Part shown: one piece after another, positions 26,010-35,100 of the stretch | How positions within the stretch are numbered: the first letter of the stretch is position 1 | Layout of the letters: every line of letters starts with the position of its first letter | Source: Flavobacterium branchiarum | GTDB taxonomy: Bacteria; Bacteroidota; Bacteroidia; Flavobacteriales; Flavobacteriaceae | Assembly: GCF_030409845.1 (NCBI RefSeq) | Contig: NZ_JAUFQQ010000003.1 | Span: forward strand, 1,612,001 to 1,676,000 | Direction: 5' to 3' | Length of the DNA stretch: 64,000 nucleotides | Notes under the pieces: model-generated | The model's database searches: none | What the model was told of the DNA's origin: nothing | What the model saw: the letters and a program-made list of their open reading frames with translations, nothing else | Position numbers and translations under genes: made by a program

Positions 26010-27367
26010 AATTAGTAACCCGAACTGCTCTTGCTTATACTGTTTTAACAGCTCTGATTCTGTTTGTTTTCGCCTATAGTGTATATTTTGTTTCTGAAAA
26101 AAATAGGGAAGAAGAATTCTTTGACCGCCTTGATTATAAAATAACCTGGCGTGCCGAGTTTATTTTTGATGCTCGATTAGATGAAAATCTTATAAAGGTC
26201 CTACATACCAAAAATAAAAAGCTGCTTAACGAAGCAGATATTAGTGTTTATGACAGTAATTTTGATCTTTATTTTTCGGATAATATACCTCCGCTTGGAA
26301 GTAAAAAAATATTGCAGTCTATAAAAAAAAGAAAAACACTCAACTGGTCTGATGATAAATACCAGTATCGTGGTATTTTATACACTAATGCAGATAAAGA
26401 ATTCTATATAATTGGCAGGGCAGTAGATGTAACAGGGATGAATCACATTAATGCTTTTAAAAAAAATGTGCTTTATGTTTATTTCATTTCTATAGGAGTA
26501 TTATTTATAGTAGGATTTGGTTTTTCGTATTACACTTTAAAGCCTTTAAAAGATATTATTTTTCAAATAAGAGACATATCGGAGCACAATCTCAATCGAC
26601 GTATGGTGATTCCAAAAGCTAAAGATGAACTTTATGAACTTACCCAGACTTTCAATGCCACATTTAATCGTTTGGAGAAATCCTTTAATAGCCACCGAAA
26701 TTTTGTCACTACAATAGCACATGAATTCAGAACGCCACTTTCTATTTTAATCGCAGAGATAGAACTTGGTAAAGAACTCAATCAGACTGTTGAAGATTAT
26801 AAAGCATCTTTAGACAATGCTTTACAAGAGGCTAATCATGTTTCGGAGCTCTCTACAGCGCTTCTTGATTTTGCTCGGGCTAATTATGATATTTCACAAA
26901 TTAAATTATCTGACCTACGTATAGATGAGGTTCTTGTTGATGCTAAATTAAACCTACTCAACAAGAAAGATGTAAAATACAAGATTGGTATAAGCTACAG
27001 TGATTTAGATCCTACAGATGCTAATTTTTATACCTATTTTGGTAATCCTTACTTATTACAGATTGCTTTTTCAAATATTATGGAAAATGCCTGTAAATAT
27101 TCTGCAGATCAATATTGTCATATAGAAATAAAGGCTTCTGCAGAAAAAATAATTCTTATTTTTTCTGATAACGGAATAGGAATCCCTGCGTCAGATTTAG
27201 AACATATTTATGATTTGTTTTACAGGGGAAAAAATAAAAGTTACCAAAATGGTTATGGAGTAGGACTGTCTATTGTTAAACAAATTGTAAGCTTACATAA
27301 AAGCACAATTGATGTGAGTTCAGAGGTAGGGAAAGGTTCTATATTTACAATTACACTCCTAAGTTAA
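26006..27367 (+). CDS. Sensor histidine kinase
   Basis: The 453-residue membrane kinase has a first helix at about 8-30, a periplasmic sensor loop of about 130 residues and a second helix at about 155-178. A HAMP-like linker follows, then a HisKA domain with the H-box VTTIAHEFRTPLS (about 235-247). The HATPase domain shows the N box (NIMENACKYS), G1 (DNGIGIP) and G2 (GYGVGLSIVKQI). It phosphorylates the regulator encoded just upstream. The sensed signal cannot be read from the sequence. Confidence 0.95.
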   Translation: MKLVTRTALAYTVLTALILFVFAYSVYFVSEKNREEEFFDRLDYKITWRAEFIFDARLDENLIKVLHTKNKKLLNEADISVYDSNFDLYFSDNIPPLGSKKILQSIKKRKTLNWSDDKYQYRGILYTNADKEFYIIGRAVDVTGMNHINAFKKNVLYVYFISIGVLFIVGFGFSYYTLKPLKDIIFQIRDISEHNLNRRMVIPKAKDELYELTQTFNATFNRLEKSFNSHRNFVTTIAHEFRTPLSILIAEIELGKELNQTVEDYKASLDNALQEANHVSELSTALLDFARANYDISQIKLSDLRIDEVLVDAKLNLLNKKDVKYKIGISYSDLDPTDANFYTYFGNPYLLQIAFSNIMENACKYSADQYCHIEIKASAEKIILIFSDNGIGIPASDLEHIYDLFYRGKNKSYQNGYGVGLSIVKQIVSLHKSTIDVSSEVGKGSIFTITLLS

Positions 27368-27462
27368 AATAGTTTAAATAAGATACATCTAGCAAACGAA
27401 TTTAGGTGCTGTCACATTTATTAACGACTATTATCTTTAGAGATTCAAAATATATAAAATGA

Positions 27463-27786
27463 ATACCAAAGGGCATTAAACACTTAATTGCTCAAAAGGA
27501 CATACCATTTTCTGATTCCAAAATAGAAGCATTTAATAAAATTATCAAACATCAATTTTTGTTACTGAAAAATGTACTAAATAGAGAACAGCTAGAGTCT
27601 TATTTAGTAGAAAATGTGCTGACTTATAATGCGATACGTCCACAATTCTCCTTGCATGGAGATAAAGCTTTAGAAACTTTTTCAGGAAAACCGATAGCGT
27701 TAAGTACATACAAAATGCATTTTCGAGAAGAGAAAATCTTAAGAATAGTAGCAAACCAACAGAGTAGGTGTAAGAGTTGTAATTGA
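27463..27786 (+). pseudogene. Transposase/integrase-core C-terminal remnant
   Basis: The open frame after a TGA at 27460-27462 encodes IPFSDSKIEAFNKIIKHQF, then LNREQLESYLVENVLTYNAIRPQFSLHGDKALETFSG. This is the end of a DDE integrase core, as in IS3/IS150-like elements: the SDsxxEAxNKxxK Glu region and the YNxxRPQxSL tail. About two thirds of a normal transposase and any inverted repeats are missing. It marks the left border of the Rhs-tip island. Confidence 0.75.
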
Positions 27787-27801
27787 TATTGGAAAAGTAA
27801 A

Positions 27802-27837
27802 AATCCAATACCCGAAATCCATCGGTATTGGATTTTT
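27802..27837 (+). terminator. Hairpin terminator after transposase remnant
   Basis: AATCCAATACC pairs with GGTATTGGATT around a CGAAATCCATC-type loop, followed by a T-run at 27833-27838. It lies 20 bp past the remnant's stop codon. Confidence 0.75.
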
Positions 27838-27955
27838 TATAAATTGAATCTTTTAAATATTTATTTTGATTCTTTTAGGATAATAACATTCTCTGGTTAA
27901 TTCCTTATATGGGACCGTTTATAATTATAATTCGGTTGATTGTTATCTGGTCATA

Positions 27956-28306
27956 TTATTTATAAAGCTTACCATCACACTCAAAATTAAAACTCAAGAC
28001 AGTATCTTTTTTATGAATACTGAAAATTAATTCCCCTTTATTTTTTATGATAGTATCGCCGATAATAATATCTTTTTTATAATTAGCCCACCATCTATCA
28101 CTTCTATTAGAATTACAATCGCACTCTTTTTTGGTTACTGGATTTATTCCTTTATAATCAAATCGGGCATCGGTATCACTTGGTATTTTTTGTACGATTA
28201 ATAAACATTCATCTCCTTTTAAATCTTCTGCCTCCGACTTACAATCTCCCATTGGACCGCAAGAAAAAAGACACAAAGGCAACCATAATAAAATTATATA
28301 TTTCAT
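27956..28306 (-). CDS. Small lipoprotein, candidate immunity protein
   Basis: The 116-residue protein has a lipoprotein signal with Cys16 (LCLFSCGPMG) and a cysteine-containing body (KKECDCN, FECDG). I recognise no family. It starts 11 bp after the orphan Rhs-type tip at 28318-28650. That toxin-then-immunity order recurs throughout this island and is the only basis for the immunity assignment. Confidence 0.6.
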   Translation of the reverse strand: MKYIILLWLPLCLFSCGPMGDCKSEAEDLKGDECLLIVQKIPSDTDARFDYKGINPVTKKECDCNSNRSDRWWANYKKDIIIGDTIIKNKGELIFSIHKKDTVLSFNFECDGKLYK

Positions 28307-28317
28307 GTTTTTTATTT

Positions 28318-28650
28318 TTAAAATAATCTTCTGGTATAATTAACTCCTCCATTAAGACCTGTACTCGGTTTAAAATTGAAAATGAAACTATTGGTTAAAA
28401 CTCCTTCACTTTTATTAAAATCAAACTGCCCTTGCCCGTTAACTCTAGCGCTTTGATAATGCGACACTCCATAGTTAGAATAAGTGGCAGAGCCTCCTTT
28501 TGAATAACCTTTTAATCCTTCAAATATAGAAGTGCCTCCATACGTATCATGTATATCAACAGATAATCCCGCTCCAGTACTAAATCCTCCTGAACTGGAA
28601 AGCCCAAAATATTTCGGAGGAATTTCTAATTCCGGAAAAAGTTCGGTCAT
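28318..28650 (-). pseudogene. Orphan polymorphic-toxin C-terminal tip fused to foreign 5' sequence
   Basis: The readable frame gives 110 residues. From about residue 17 on (SSSGGFSTGAGLSVDIHDTYGG, then YSNYGVSHYQSARVNGQGQFDF) it is a Gly/Ser-rich tail of a secreted toxin or Rhs-type protein. The first about 15 residues are not native: they come from the antisense strand of a copied hipA 3' end (28619-28724). About 150 bp of the same tip recur at 34323-34473 with a different ending. It is a recombination product and its expression is doubtful. Confidence 0.6.
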
Positions 28651-28724
28651 CTATAATCAAAGATTTTTCACCTTTGATTATTTAAAATATCAATGACTCT
28701 AGTGATTTCTTAGCGAATGCAGGC
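28619..28724 (+). repeat. Copy of the hipA 3' end
   Basis: These 106 bases match 44357-44462 without gaps: the last coding bases of hipA, its stop codon and about 40 bases beyond. Only a few substitutions separate them. The homology starts abruptly at GGAATTTC, inside the chimeric tip on the other strand. No other hipA sequence is present here. Confidence 0.88.
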
Positions 28725-28742
28725 AAAACTGAGTCCATATTT

Positions 28743-28846
28743 TAGTCTTTTGGTACATTTTAACCTTGTTCTAAAAACAATAAGCCACTCCGTTATAAAA
28801 TAGCTTATTTTACAATATTTATTATGAATCTCTTTGTGGGCACGGT
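28743..28846. repeat. Dispersed hairpin repeat, truncated copy
   Basis: This is one of three copies of a repeat of about 120 bp (others at 42597-42720 and 44480-44600). It contains a terminator-like stem AATAAGCCA/TGGCTTATT (decayed here to TAGCTTATT), then GAATCTCTTTGTGGGCACGG. This copy ends before the GGAAA..TTTCC palindrome present in the others. The 28847-28903 remainder shows no feature. Confidence 0.75.
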
Positions 28847-28903
28847 TTCGTGTTTCTTAAATTCTATATGCGTAACAGTGAGTCACTCGCACTAGTGTCA
28901 ATT

Positions 28904-29269
28904 TTATATACTCTCAATAAAATCTGTAAAACTATTATTTCTAAAAACAGACTCTTCTTTTGACATACCAATAAATGGCATTTCATAAATATCGCCTGTA
29001 ATTCTTTCTATTGCAAAAGCAATATCTCCTCCATCAGAACCAAAAATAAAAAATTCAGGTGCATATTCTTCTACATTATAATCTTTATTTAATTGAATCA
29101 TCTCTGTTAATGCCCACAAAAGGATAAAATTTTCATCAGTACTTATATCTGCTCCATCAGTTTCTATAAAAAAATCAATAAATCCTTCAGGCAAAATAAA
29201 ATCGATTTGTTTTAAAAATAAATCGATTTCTTCGGAAGTTGGGGCTACATTTTTATTTATACTTTTCAT
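28904..29269 (-). CDS. SUKH-family (SMI1/KNR4) immunity protein
   Basis: The 121-residue protein carries the SMI1/KNR4 signature: LPEGFIDFFIETDGADI, LLWALTEMIQLNKDYNVEEYAPEFFIFGSDGGDIAFAIER and IYEMPFIGMS. SUKH proteins are the most common immunity partners of nuclease toxins in contact-dependent systems. It lies 6 bp after the HNH-type toxin tip, so it is the cognate immunity gene. Confidence 0.9.
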   Translation of the reverse strand: MKSINKNVAPTSEEIDLFLKQIDFILPEGFIDFFIETDGADISTDENFILLWALTEMIQLNKDYNVEEYAPEFFIFGSDGGDIAFAIERITGDIYEMPFIGMSKEESVFRNNSFTDFIESI

Positions 29270-29275
29270 ATTATA

Positions 29276-30127
29276 TTATTTTTTAGTACTTCGCATTAAA
29301 CTATTCCAATAGTTAGTGTATACACTATGCTGTTGTGGTGTTAAATAAACTTTATTTACAAGATCTGTTGGACTACCTCCAAATTTTACTGGATGTATTT
29401 CATGTATTTGCAGACCTTTCAATCCTTCCGGATTTGCTCTACGCAAAGTAGCATTTTTTGAATTTGCTAAATTCCTTGCTGTTGTATACTCTGAACCTTC
29501 TAGTAATCTAAAAGGCCCTGTTGGTTTTACACCTCCTACAGGATAACCTTTCCAATCAATTACCGAAAATGAACCTTCTTCAATTGCAGTAGTATTAACA
29601 ACAGTACTTTCGGAATTAACAGCCAGAGGAGCCAATTCTGCTGTTGTCCCCATTCTCATGTATAAACCTTCTATTCCCGTTTCCCAAGCACGACCGATCA
29701 TCGCAAACGCTAATAAAACCCTATTTAACGGAAGTAATTTCTCTTCATTATATTTTCTCCATTTTTCCTGTTCTTCTGGTGATTGAGGATCCGCCTTAGT
29801 TTCTTTTTTCTTTTTTGGTGGATCTATCCCTCCACCATTATTTGAAGAATTACTATCACTATCTTCAGTTGTACTATCTCCACTTTTACTACCACCCCTA
29901 ATAGAATCAGTCCAATGTCCTCCGTTTTTATTTAAATAATCACTTTGAAACATAGTAGCCCCCCCAGCACCGTCACCTCTATTACCTTCTGCAGTACTCA
30001 TAGCACCCCCTGATTGTGCACCTGTTGGCGCCATACCATCAGGATCAATAAAATACACAGGATTATTTAGTGCATAATTATATGGAGAATTCCTTCTTGA
30101 AATTTCTGCTAATGGGTCAATATTCAT
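29276..30127 (-). CDS. Orphan Rhs C-terminal tip with HNH-like nuclease toxin
   Basis: From the ATG the 283 residues begin inside the Rhs core-end motif ([30 protein letters not shown]). A Gly/Ser-rich linker and a C-terminal toxin follow, with [37 protein letters not shown], a His-rich HNH/endonuclease-VII-like pattern. The same frame is open upstream to 30346 ([23 protein letters not shown]) and then hits a stop. The long Rhs cage is therefore missing and the tip is a displaced cassette. A SUKH immunity gene follows 6 bp downstream. Confidence 0.82.
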   Translation of the reverse strand: MNIDPLAEISRRNSPYNYALNNPVYFIDPDGMAPTGAQSGGAMSTAEGNRGDGAGGATMFQSDYLNKNGGHWTDSIRGGSKSGDSTTEDSDSNSSNNGGGIDPPKKKKETKADPQSPEEQEKWRKYNEEKLLPLNRVLLAFAMIGRAWETGIEGLYMRMGTTAELAPLAVNSESTVVNTTAIEEGSFSVIDWKGYPVGGVKPTGPFRLLEGSEYTTARNLANSKNATLRRANPEGLKGLQIHEIHPVKFGGSPTDLVNKVYLTPQQHSVYTNYWNSLMRSTKK

Positions 30128-30374
30128 CCATCTGCCTAACGCAGGATCATAATTACGTGCGCCATAGTCGTATAAATTCAGTGATAGCTCATCTTGGAGT
30201 TCTTTTCCGTTGTATTTATATTTATTATTATTTGGTAGGTTAACATTATATCCTTCGTGTTTTAAACCAAAAGGATAATAATTGTTTTCTTCAAGAATTT
30301 CAAGAACGTTTTGTGCATTTTTCTCTGTAACGAAAATAGATTTACTTTAATTATTTTCCTAATTAAATAATTAC
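29908..30374 (-). repeat. Rhs-tip shared block, copy 1
   Basis: These roughly 470 bases are nearly identical to 36133-36613. They cover the non-coding edge (30347-30374), the Rhs core end and the common linker of the toxin tip up to GGHWTD. Sequence identity ends at the toxin variable region on one side and at TTTAGGGA on the other. Such a block is the expected homology for swapping tips. Confidence 0.9.
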
Positions 30375-30411
30375 TTTAGGGATTACAAATTTTTAGTATT
30401 CTATATACTTC

Positions 30412-30894
30412 TTAATCGACTACAAAAACCTCTTTCGAAAATAAGCAATCATCTCTCCTTAATGTTATTTTATCTGATGGCATATTTTTTTGGGGTTTTA
30501 AAAATTTATTATCTCGTATAACTATATTTAATGTTTGCTTACCCTTTTTTTCAAAAACAGCTTTAAATTCAAATTTGCCTGTGTTTAGTGAATCAACATA
30601 TGATAATAAACGATTATTGTCAATTTCATCATAATTGGCTAGTTCTTTGTTGATATTTGTTGATAATAAAAGTTCCAAAAACCTGCTACTAGTAATACTA
30701 GAATCACTGTTACTGGCATAATATTGGAGTTTACCGTCAACGACTTTATTTATTTTTACAGTATCAGGAAAACTACAATACAAAATTTTACTCTTATTTA
30801 ACTCTTCTTTTGAACTTTCCTCTTTTTTGTTATTACATGAAATAATAATCAATGCAATAAATATACATTTAGTTATCTTAAAAATCTGTTCCAT
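30412..30894 (-). CDS. Lipoprotein of unknown function, candidate orphan immunity protein
   Basis: The 160-residue protein has a lipoprotein signal (ALIIISCNN, Cys20), a Lys/Glu/Ser linker and a beta-rich C-terminal half. I recognise no family. No toxin tip is left directly upstream (30895-30999 holds only a fragment without a frame), so it would be an orphan immunity gene. Its place in the array and its size are the only support. Confidence 0.55.
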   Translation of the reverse strand: MEQIFKITKCIFIALIIISCNNKKEESSKEELNKSKILYCSFPDTVKINKVVDGKLQYYASNSDSSITSSRFLELLLSTNINKELANYDEIDNNRLLSYVDSLNTGKFEFKAVFEKKGKQTLNIVIRDNKFLKPQKNMPSDKITLRRDDCLFSKEVFVVD

Positions 30895-30999
30895 ATTTTT
30901 TGTTGAAATTTATGATATCATTTTGCTATTTGTTTTTAGCTTCATTCTATTTGCTTTAAATTCAAGAGCAAGATCCTCGCACCAGCAGGGATACACTAC

Positions 31000-31437
31000 C
31001 TATCTAATTGGAAACTTCTTTAAGTCTTCTTTCAAAGAATCTATTATCGATTCTAAATCTAATGATTTTAAATCAAAATAAATTTTATATTCCTCATCAA
31101 CACCATGTATATATTTATCTTTATTTGGATGAAAATTGAAATCTAAATTCACAATTAAAATTTGCTTACTTCTTTCATAACTAAATGAAAGTTCATGCTC
31201 TAAAAAATTTATTCTTTTACTTATGGGTAAATCTTTTCTCAATTTTAAAAACCAGTCGTATAAATTAACTAATTCAAAAGTATTTAAAAATGCTCCACTA
31301 TTTTTCCATCTATTTTTATCATCTTGGGCATAAATAGTTATATTAAGCCAATTCATATCCTCTTTAAATTTAGAAAATTGAAATTCATAACTATTAATGG
31401 TTAAAGAAAATTGCTTATAAGTATCTTTTATTAACAT
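31000..31437 (-). CDS. WapI-like immunity protein candidate
   Basis: The 145-residue cytoplasmic protein (no signal peptide) has beta-rich sequence: NSYEFQFSKFKEDMNWLNITIYAQDD, then FELVNLYDWFLKLRKD. This resembles the WapI family of immunity proteins for WapA-type tRNase toxins. It starts 2 nt after the restored stop of the toxin tip at 31440-31995. The tight coupling supports the pair; the family call is tentative. Confidence 0.65.
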   Translation of the reverse strand: MLIKDTYKQFSLTINSYEFQFSKFKEDMNWLNITIYAQDDKNRWKNSGAFLNTFELVNLYDWFLKLRKDLPISKRINFLEHELSFSYERSKQILIVNLDFNFHPNKDKYIHGVDEEYKIYFDLKSLDLESIIDSLKEDLKKFPIR

Positions 31438-31439
31438 AA

Positions 31440-31995
31440 CTATCTAATATTTTTTGCAGGCCTAATTGCCACAATAACTTTTGTTTCGGCATTCCAGATT
31501 ACCTCTAAGTTTTTTATAAGATTTGCCTAATGCCCCCTCCAGCATCAAAAGGAATTCCCTTATTAAATATTTGTTTAATATCGTTTAAGGTGTTAAATCC
31601 TAAGTTTGAGATTCTAATGTCTTTCAATCTCTTAATTGCATGACCTGAAAGAGTAAAACCTGTACCTTCAAATGCTCTTACGAGTTGTTGGTGAGTTAGA
31701 CCTCGTAATGACATATTTTGAATTAAACCTTTAAACTTAAGAATTGACAATCCGCCTTCAATGCTTATATTTCCCAGCATTCCAGAACCTCCTAAAGGTC
31801 TTAACATAAAGACGGTTCCATCCGCATTTACTTGATAAACTAAACCTGTTTCTGGGTCAGTCCACTCTTTTTTTTCTAAGGTAAACCAAATTTTACCCAT
31901 AGTTGACGTTTTTGCTTTAAGAACTCTTCTCTTAGCTGGGTATTTTTTAATTGTAATTTTTAGATCAGAAAGCGCTATGGCAAATAATTGGAATA
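31440..31995 (-). pseudogene. Toxin tip with 3' frameshift, no start codon
   Basis: The frame is open from a stop at about 31996 and contains MGKIWFTLEKKEWTDPETGLVYQVNADG (first ATG at 31900) and a toxin core FTLSGHAIKRLKDIRIS. It stops at 31514 in TTA-TAA. In another frame the next 75 bases read LIKNLEVIWNAETKVIVAIRPAK and stop at 31440, 2 nt before the immunity gene. That is the expected toxin end. Loss of one A from a run at about 31522-31524 explains the break. The toxin is probably inactive, unless this is a sequencing error. Confidence 0.7.
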
Positions 31996-32083
31996 TTTAA
32001 GTATCAGATAATCTTATGTTAACGAATTTAAAATCAATGCCGTGTCCTTCATTTTTATCTGTCTGGTTAACAGCCATTGGTTT

Positions 32084-32584
32084 CTATTTAAAAATAAAAC
32101 CGATACTACCTCTTTCTATTTTTTTAATTAATGTAAGTTGTTTTTTATATATGTATAAAGTATCATTATCAATATTTGGAACTGCTCCATATTTTAAATA
32201 TTCGTTTTGATATGTCCGACCATCGAATACTTTTTTTGAAGTTCTACTTTCTATATTTAGAAAAACACATTTACTGCTCTCTTGAATTGGTATATCAACT
32301 ATAGGAGAAAATTCACAGCTACTGTTTTCACAAATTATATTTTTCAATAAAATCATGTCTGTCTTTTTTTTGTAAATAGCTTTTGACGTTATCTCTCTAT
32401 ACTTAATGTCCATATCATCACAGTAGAAGATGTTTTTTAATGTGCATACACTGTCGTTTTCAAAAAATAAAGTTAGTTTTCGATTCGGACTTTCGTATAT
32501 ATATTCCTTACCTGATATTTTATTCATAGTTGAACAAGAGTATAAAGTAAGGATTGTTGCAAATAAGCATATATTTTTTTTCAT
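32084..32584 (-). CDS. Lipoprotein of unknown function, candidate immunity protein
   Basis: The 166-residue protein has a lipoprotein signal (ATILTLYSCSTM, Cys17) and a beta-strand-rich body with a Cys-containing loop (NIICENSSCEF). I recognise no family. It stands between two toxin-immunity pairs without a toxin tip of its own, so it may protect against a toxin whose gene was lost or lies elsewhere. It ends 88 bp before the toxin tip at 31440-31995; nothing else was seen in that gap. Confidence 0.55.
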   Translation of the reverse strand: MKKNICLFATILTLYSCSTMNKISGKEYIYESPNRKLTLFFENDSVCTLKNIFYCDDMDIKYREITSKAIYKKKTDMILLKNIICENSSCEFSPIVDIPIQESSKCVFLNIESRTSKKVFDGRTYQNEYLKYGAVPNIDNDTLYIYKKQLTLIKKIERGSIGFIFK

Positions 32585-32621
32585 ATTATTATTGTTAATA
32601 GTATGTTGGATTAGTAGCAGT

Positions 32622-32646
32622 AAAAAAACACTCTTTTTATAGAGTG
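32622..32646 (-). terminator. Terminator between immunity cassettes
   Basis: CACTCT at 32629-32634 pairs with AGAGTG at 32641-32646. On the minus strand the stem is followed by the T-run complementary to the A-tract at 32622-32628. It closes the toxin/2-TM cassette transcribed from above 32696. Confidence 0.65.
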
Positions 32647-32695
32647 GTCTTTATTGTTTTATAGGAAATAAACTTAATATCTACATTAAAGTACA

Positions 32696-32884
32696 TCATA
32701 CATTATCTTTAAAAATCTTGTAAATCATAATTAAAATTAGTATGCTTATACCAATTATAGCTTTCATAACAAAACCTTTTTGAATTTCATCAGAATCATT
32801 CGATTCTTTCCAATCTTTTTTACCTCGTAAAAGGCAAATAATTAAGAATATTACCAAAACCCCTAATACAATAAAATCATTCAT
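32696..32884 (-). CDS. Small two-helix membrane protein, candidate immunity protein
   Basis: The 62-residue protein has two membrane helices (about 3-20 and 40-58) joined by a charged loop (RGKKDWKESNDSDEIQKG). It lies 7 bp after the frameshifted toxin tip at 32892. Small membrane proteins are common immunity factors against membrane-targeting or periplasmic toxins; no family is recognised. Confidence 0.6.
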   Translation of the reverse strand: MNDFIVLGVLVIFLIICLLRGKKDWKESNDSDEIQKGFVMKAIIGISILILIMIYKIFKDNV

Positions 32885-32891
32885 ATCAATT

Positions 32892-33378
32892 TTATTTAAA
32901 CATTCCCGTTTTAGTTTCTCTCATTAAATCTACGGACTTATCAGCAGCTATCACTTCTAAATTTAGAAGAGTACTTGCTGTTTCTGGCGCTTCCAATGAT
33001 TTAAGAGTTCCACCTCCAATACTCGGAGCAATCATCATAGCGCCTTTTGTTAAGGTTTTTTCCGTTGAAAAGTTTCCTGTATTCACATCATTCAATATGT
33101 CCATTCCAGTTCCTGCATTAGAAACAATATCGCCATAATATATCAAACCAGAACCAAATGGAGCTCCAACACCCGTAAGAACCATTTTCATTTAGTTTAT
33201 AAGAATAATTACTATTCCCATCTGGAGATGTACCTTCGATAGAGCCACTTTTAAAAACATCAGTAACATTCTTATGCTCTGCTTTTGCTTCTTTTTTATT
33301 TTTTACTCCTTCATCATAAATTACTTGTTGCTGTCCACTTTCAATACTATTTACCTTTATTTTTTTCAATAAATTCAA
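32892..33378 (-). pseudogene. Frameshifted polymorphic-toxin tip
   Basis: The first frame (ATG at 33378) reads VNSIESGQQQVIYDEGVKN, then KLNENGSYG, and goes out of register. The second frame continues GVGAPFGSGLIYYGD, then GTGMDILNDVNTGNF, and ends MRETKTGMFK at 32892. Removing one G from the three-base run at 33172-33174 (CCC on the plus strand) joins them into one protein. The tip lacks Rhs-core sequence and ends 7 bp before a two-helix membrane protein gene. It is probably silent, unless the extra G is an assembly error. Confidence 0.7.
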
Positions 33379-33766
33379 TAATTTCTTTTAAATAATCAGG
33401 TGTTGAAGTAGGAAATTTGGGAAATGAATCTATCATAAAAATAATTGATTTCACTGTATTATTTATTCGATAAGTAAGTTCGTAACGAAATGAACTTATT
33501 TTATCAATAGAAATAATATTTTCGAATGATACTTTCTCATTCTTAATTTCAAGATACTTATCACCTAAATAAACTTCTTCTAGTTTTCTAAAATTAAATA
33601 TCCATGCAAATAGAAAAATTAAAGTTGGAAAAAAAATAAAAGCTAAATTTTTAAAAGTCAAATCAAAGATGGTAAAACCAAAAAGCAATACCAAAGCATT
33701 AATTAAAAGAATAATTGGCACAACTTTTTTTCGAAAGTACGTTGTTTTACTAGATATTTTTTTCAT
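33347..33766 (-). CDS. Two-helix membrane protein, candidate immunity protein
   Basis: The 139-residue protein has two membrane helices at about 14-32 and 38-55 (VPIILLINALVLLFGFTIF and a following hydrophobic stretch). A cytoplasmic PH-like beta domain follows (LEEVYLGDKYLEIKNEKVSFENI). It begins 4 bp after the toxin tip at 33771, the usual distance for a cognate immunity gene in this array. Its 3' end overlaps the next tip's 5' end by 32 bp. Confidence 0.6.
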   Translation of the reverse strand: MKKISSKTTYFRKKVVPIILLINALVLLFGFTIFDLTFKNLAFIFFPTLIFLFAWIFNFRKLEEVYLGDKYLEIKNEKVSFENIISIDKISSFRYELTYRINNTVKSIIFMIDSFPKFPTSTPDYLKEIIEFIEKNKGK

Positions 33767-33770
33767 AATA

Positions 33771-34313
33771 TTAAAATTTAACTCCTATTTTGAATCCTCC
33801 TTCACCTCCAATACCGATTCCTTGACTATAATTAAGATTAACTCCTATAAATTGTGAATCTTCTGATACTTCATATGAAAAAATTCCATATCCAATTGAA
33901 GCAGAATGTCCTTCGTTTTTATCATAAGTATATTGCGCACCACCTTCCATACCACCACCTACAACAATTTTATGTGTCTTTATCTTATCCAATCCTTCTT
34001 GATTAGACCATGAATATCCCCACTCATTATATTCTCCTGGTGTAACACGTGCAGTATGTTTTAATCCTACATCATAATATGTTCCTATTTTAAGTGATGT
34101 TGAAGCTTGTACATATGTATGAGTAGATAACCAATCATCTACTGCTTTAATTACTTTTTGTCCATTTTTTTGCCATTGAGCATACTTTTCTTTCTTAGCT
34201 CCTTTTCCTTTGCCACCTTTACCGGGTCCGCTTTTTCCTTTTTCGCCTCCGCCACCAGCAATATAATTTGGTTCGAAATCAAAATTATCTACAAATTGAC
34301 TCTTCTTCGAGGG
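33771..34313 (-). pseudogene. 5'-truncated toxin tip with C-terminal beta-rich domain
   Basis: The frame is open from a stop at 34314-34316 but has no ATG near its start. It encodes a Gly/Lys linker (GGGGEKGKSGPGKGGKGKGAKK), then YAQWQKNGQKVIKAVDDWLSTH. A beta-rich end follows with GGGMEGGAQYTYDKNEGHSASIGYG and GGEGGFKIGVKF, which looks like part of an outer-surface or barrel-like toxin tail. The 5' side abuts the fragment at 34323-34473 by recombination, so the tip has lost its carrier. Confidence 0.6.
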
Positions 34314-34322
34314 TTAGTTAAT

Positions 34323-34473
34323 GCACTTTGATAATGCGACACTCCATAGTTAGAATAAGTGGCAGAGCCTCCTTTTGAATAACCTTTTAATCCTTCAAAT
34401 AAAGAAGTGCCTCCATACGTATCATGTATATCAACAGATAATCCCGCTCCAGTACTAAATCCTCCTGAACTGG
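34323..34473 (-). pseudogene. Toxin-tip fragment, second copy
   Basis: These 151 bases match 28448-28598 almost perfectly (the GLSVDIHDTYGGTS to YSNYGVSHYQS segment). The downstream end diverges (LTNPRRRVNL then stop), and the upstream end is cut at CTGG, where dsbD tail sequence begins. It is a fragment without a start codon. Confidence 0.85.
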
Positions 34474-35100
34474 TTTATGGGGAGCTCCTTTAAATATTAT
34501 CAGTGCTTTTCCGCCACCACAAAATTATAGCGAATCACCTTATGGAGTAGGAGGCTCAAGTAAAGGTAGTGATGCAGGCGCAACTGCAGGTAGAGAAATT
34601 CCAGAAGGTGCACATTTAATGGCACCACATAATATTTTAGCCTTTAATGATTACGAATTAGGAATGGCTTATGCTAAAAAAATAAATAAACCAGTTCTAC
34701 TTGACTTTACAGGATATGCTTGTGTAAACTGCAGAAAAATGGAACAACAAGTTTGGACAAAAGAGCAAATTCTATCCATACTGAATAATGAAGTGGTACT
34801 TATATCCTTGTATGTAGATGACAAAAGACCTTTGGCGCCTGGTGAAGAAGTTGATTCGAAACTAAGACCGGGTAAGAAAATAAAATATGTTGGTCAGAAA
34901 TGGAGTGAGTTCCAAACCATAAAATATAAAACAAACGCGCAGCCTTTTTATGTGTTAGTAAATCATAACGGAGATAATTTATTAGATCCAGTTGCATACA
35001 CTCCCGATGCAGATGAATACCATAATTGGTTAAAAACCGGAGTAGCTGCTTTTAAAAAGTAGTATAATAAGAAATGGCTGCCTTGTTAAGGCAGCCATTT
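34470..35100 (+). pseudogene. Duplicated 3' third of dsbD with its terminator
   Basis: The segment copies about 13557-14187 with roughly 95% identity by eye. It includes the end of the membrane part, the linker and the complete thioredoxin domain with CVNC, the stop at 35060-35062 and the hairpin terminator. An in-frame ATG at 34619 could give a 147-residue cytoplasmic thioredoxin-like protein, but no signal peptide or membrane part remains. The reading frame is intact and some changes are silent, so it may be recent or still constrained. It is inserted opposite in orientation to the Rhs tips. Confidence 0.88.

Noticed and set aside
31901..32083. Further toxin gene upstream of the 31440-31995 tip
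   Set aside because: Only an in-frame extension without a start and AT-rich spacer were found; no family pattern.
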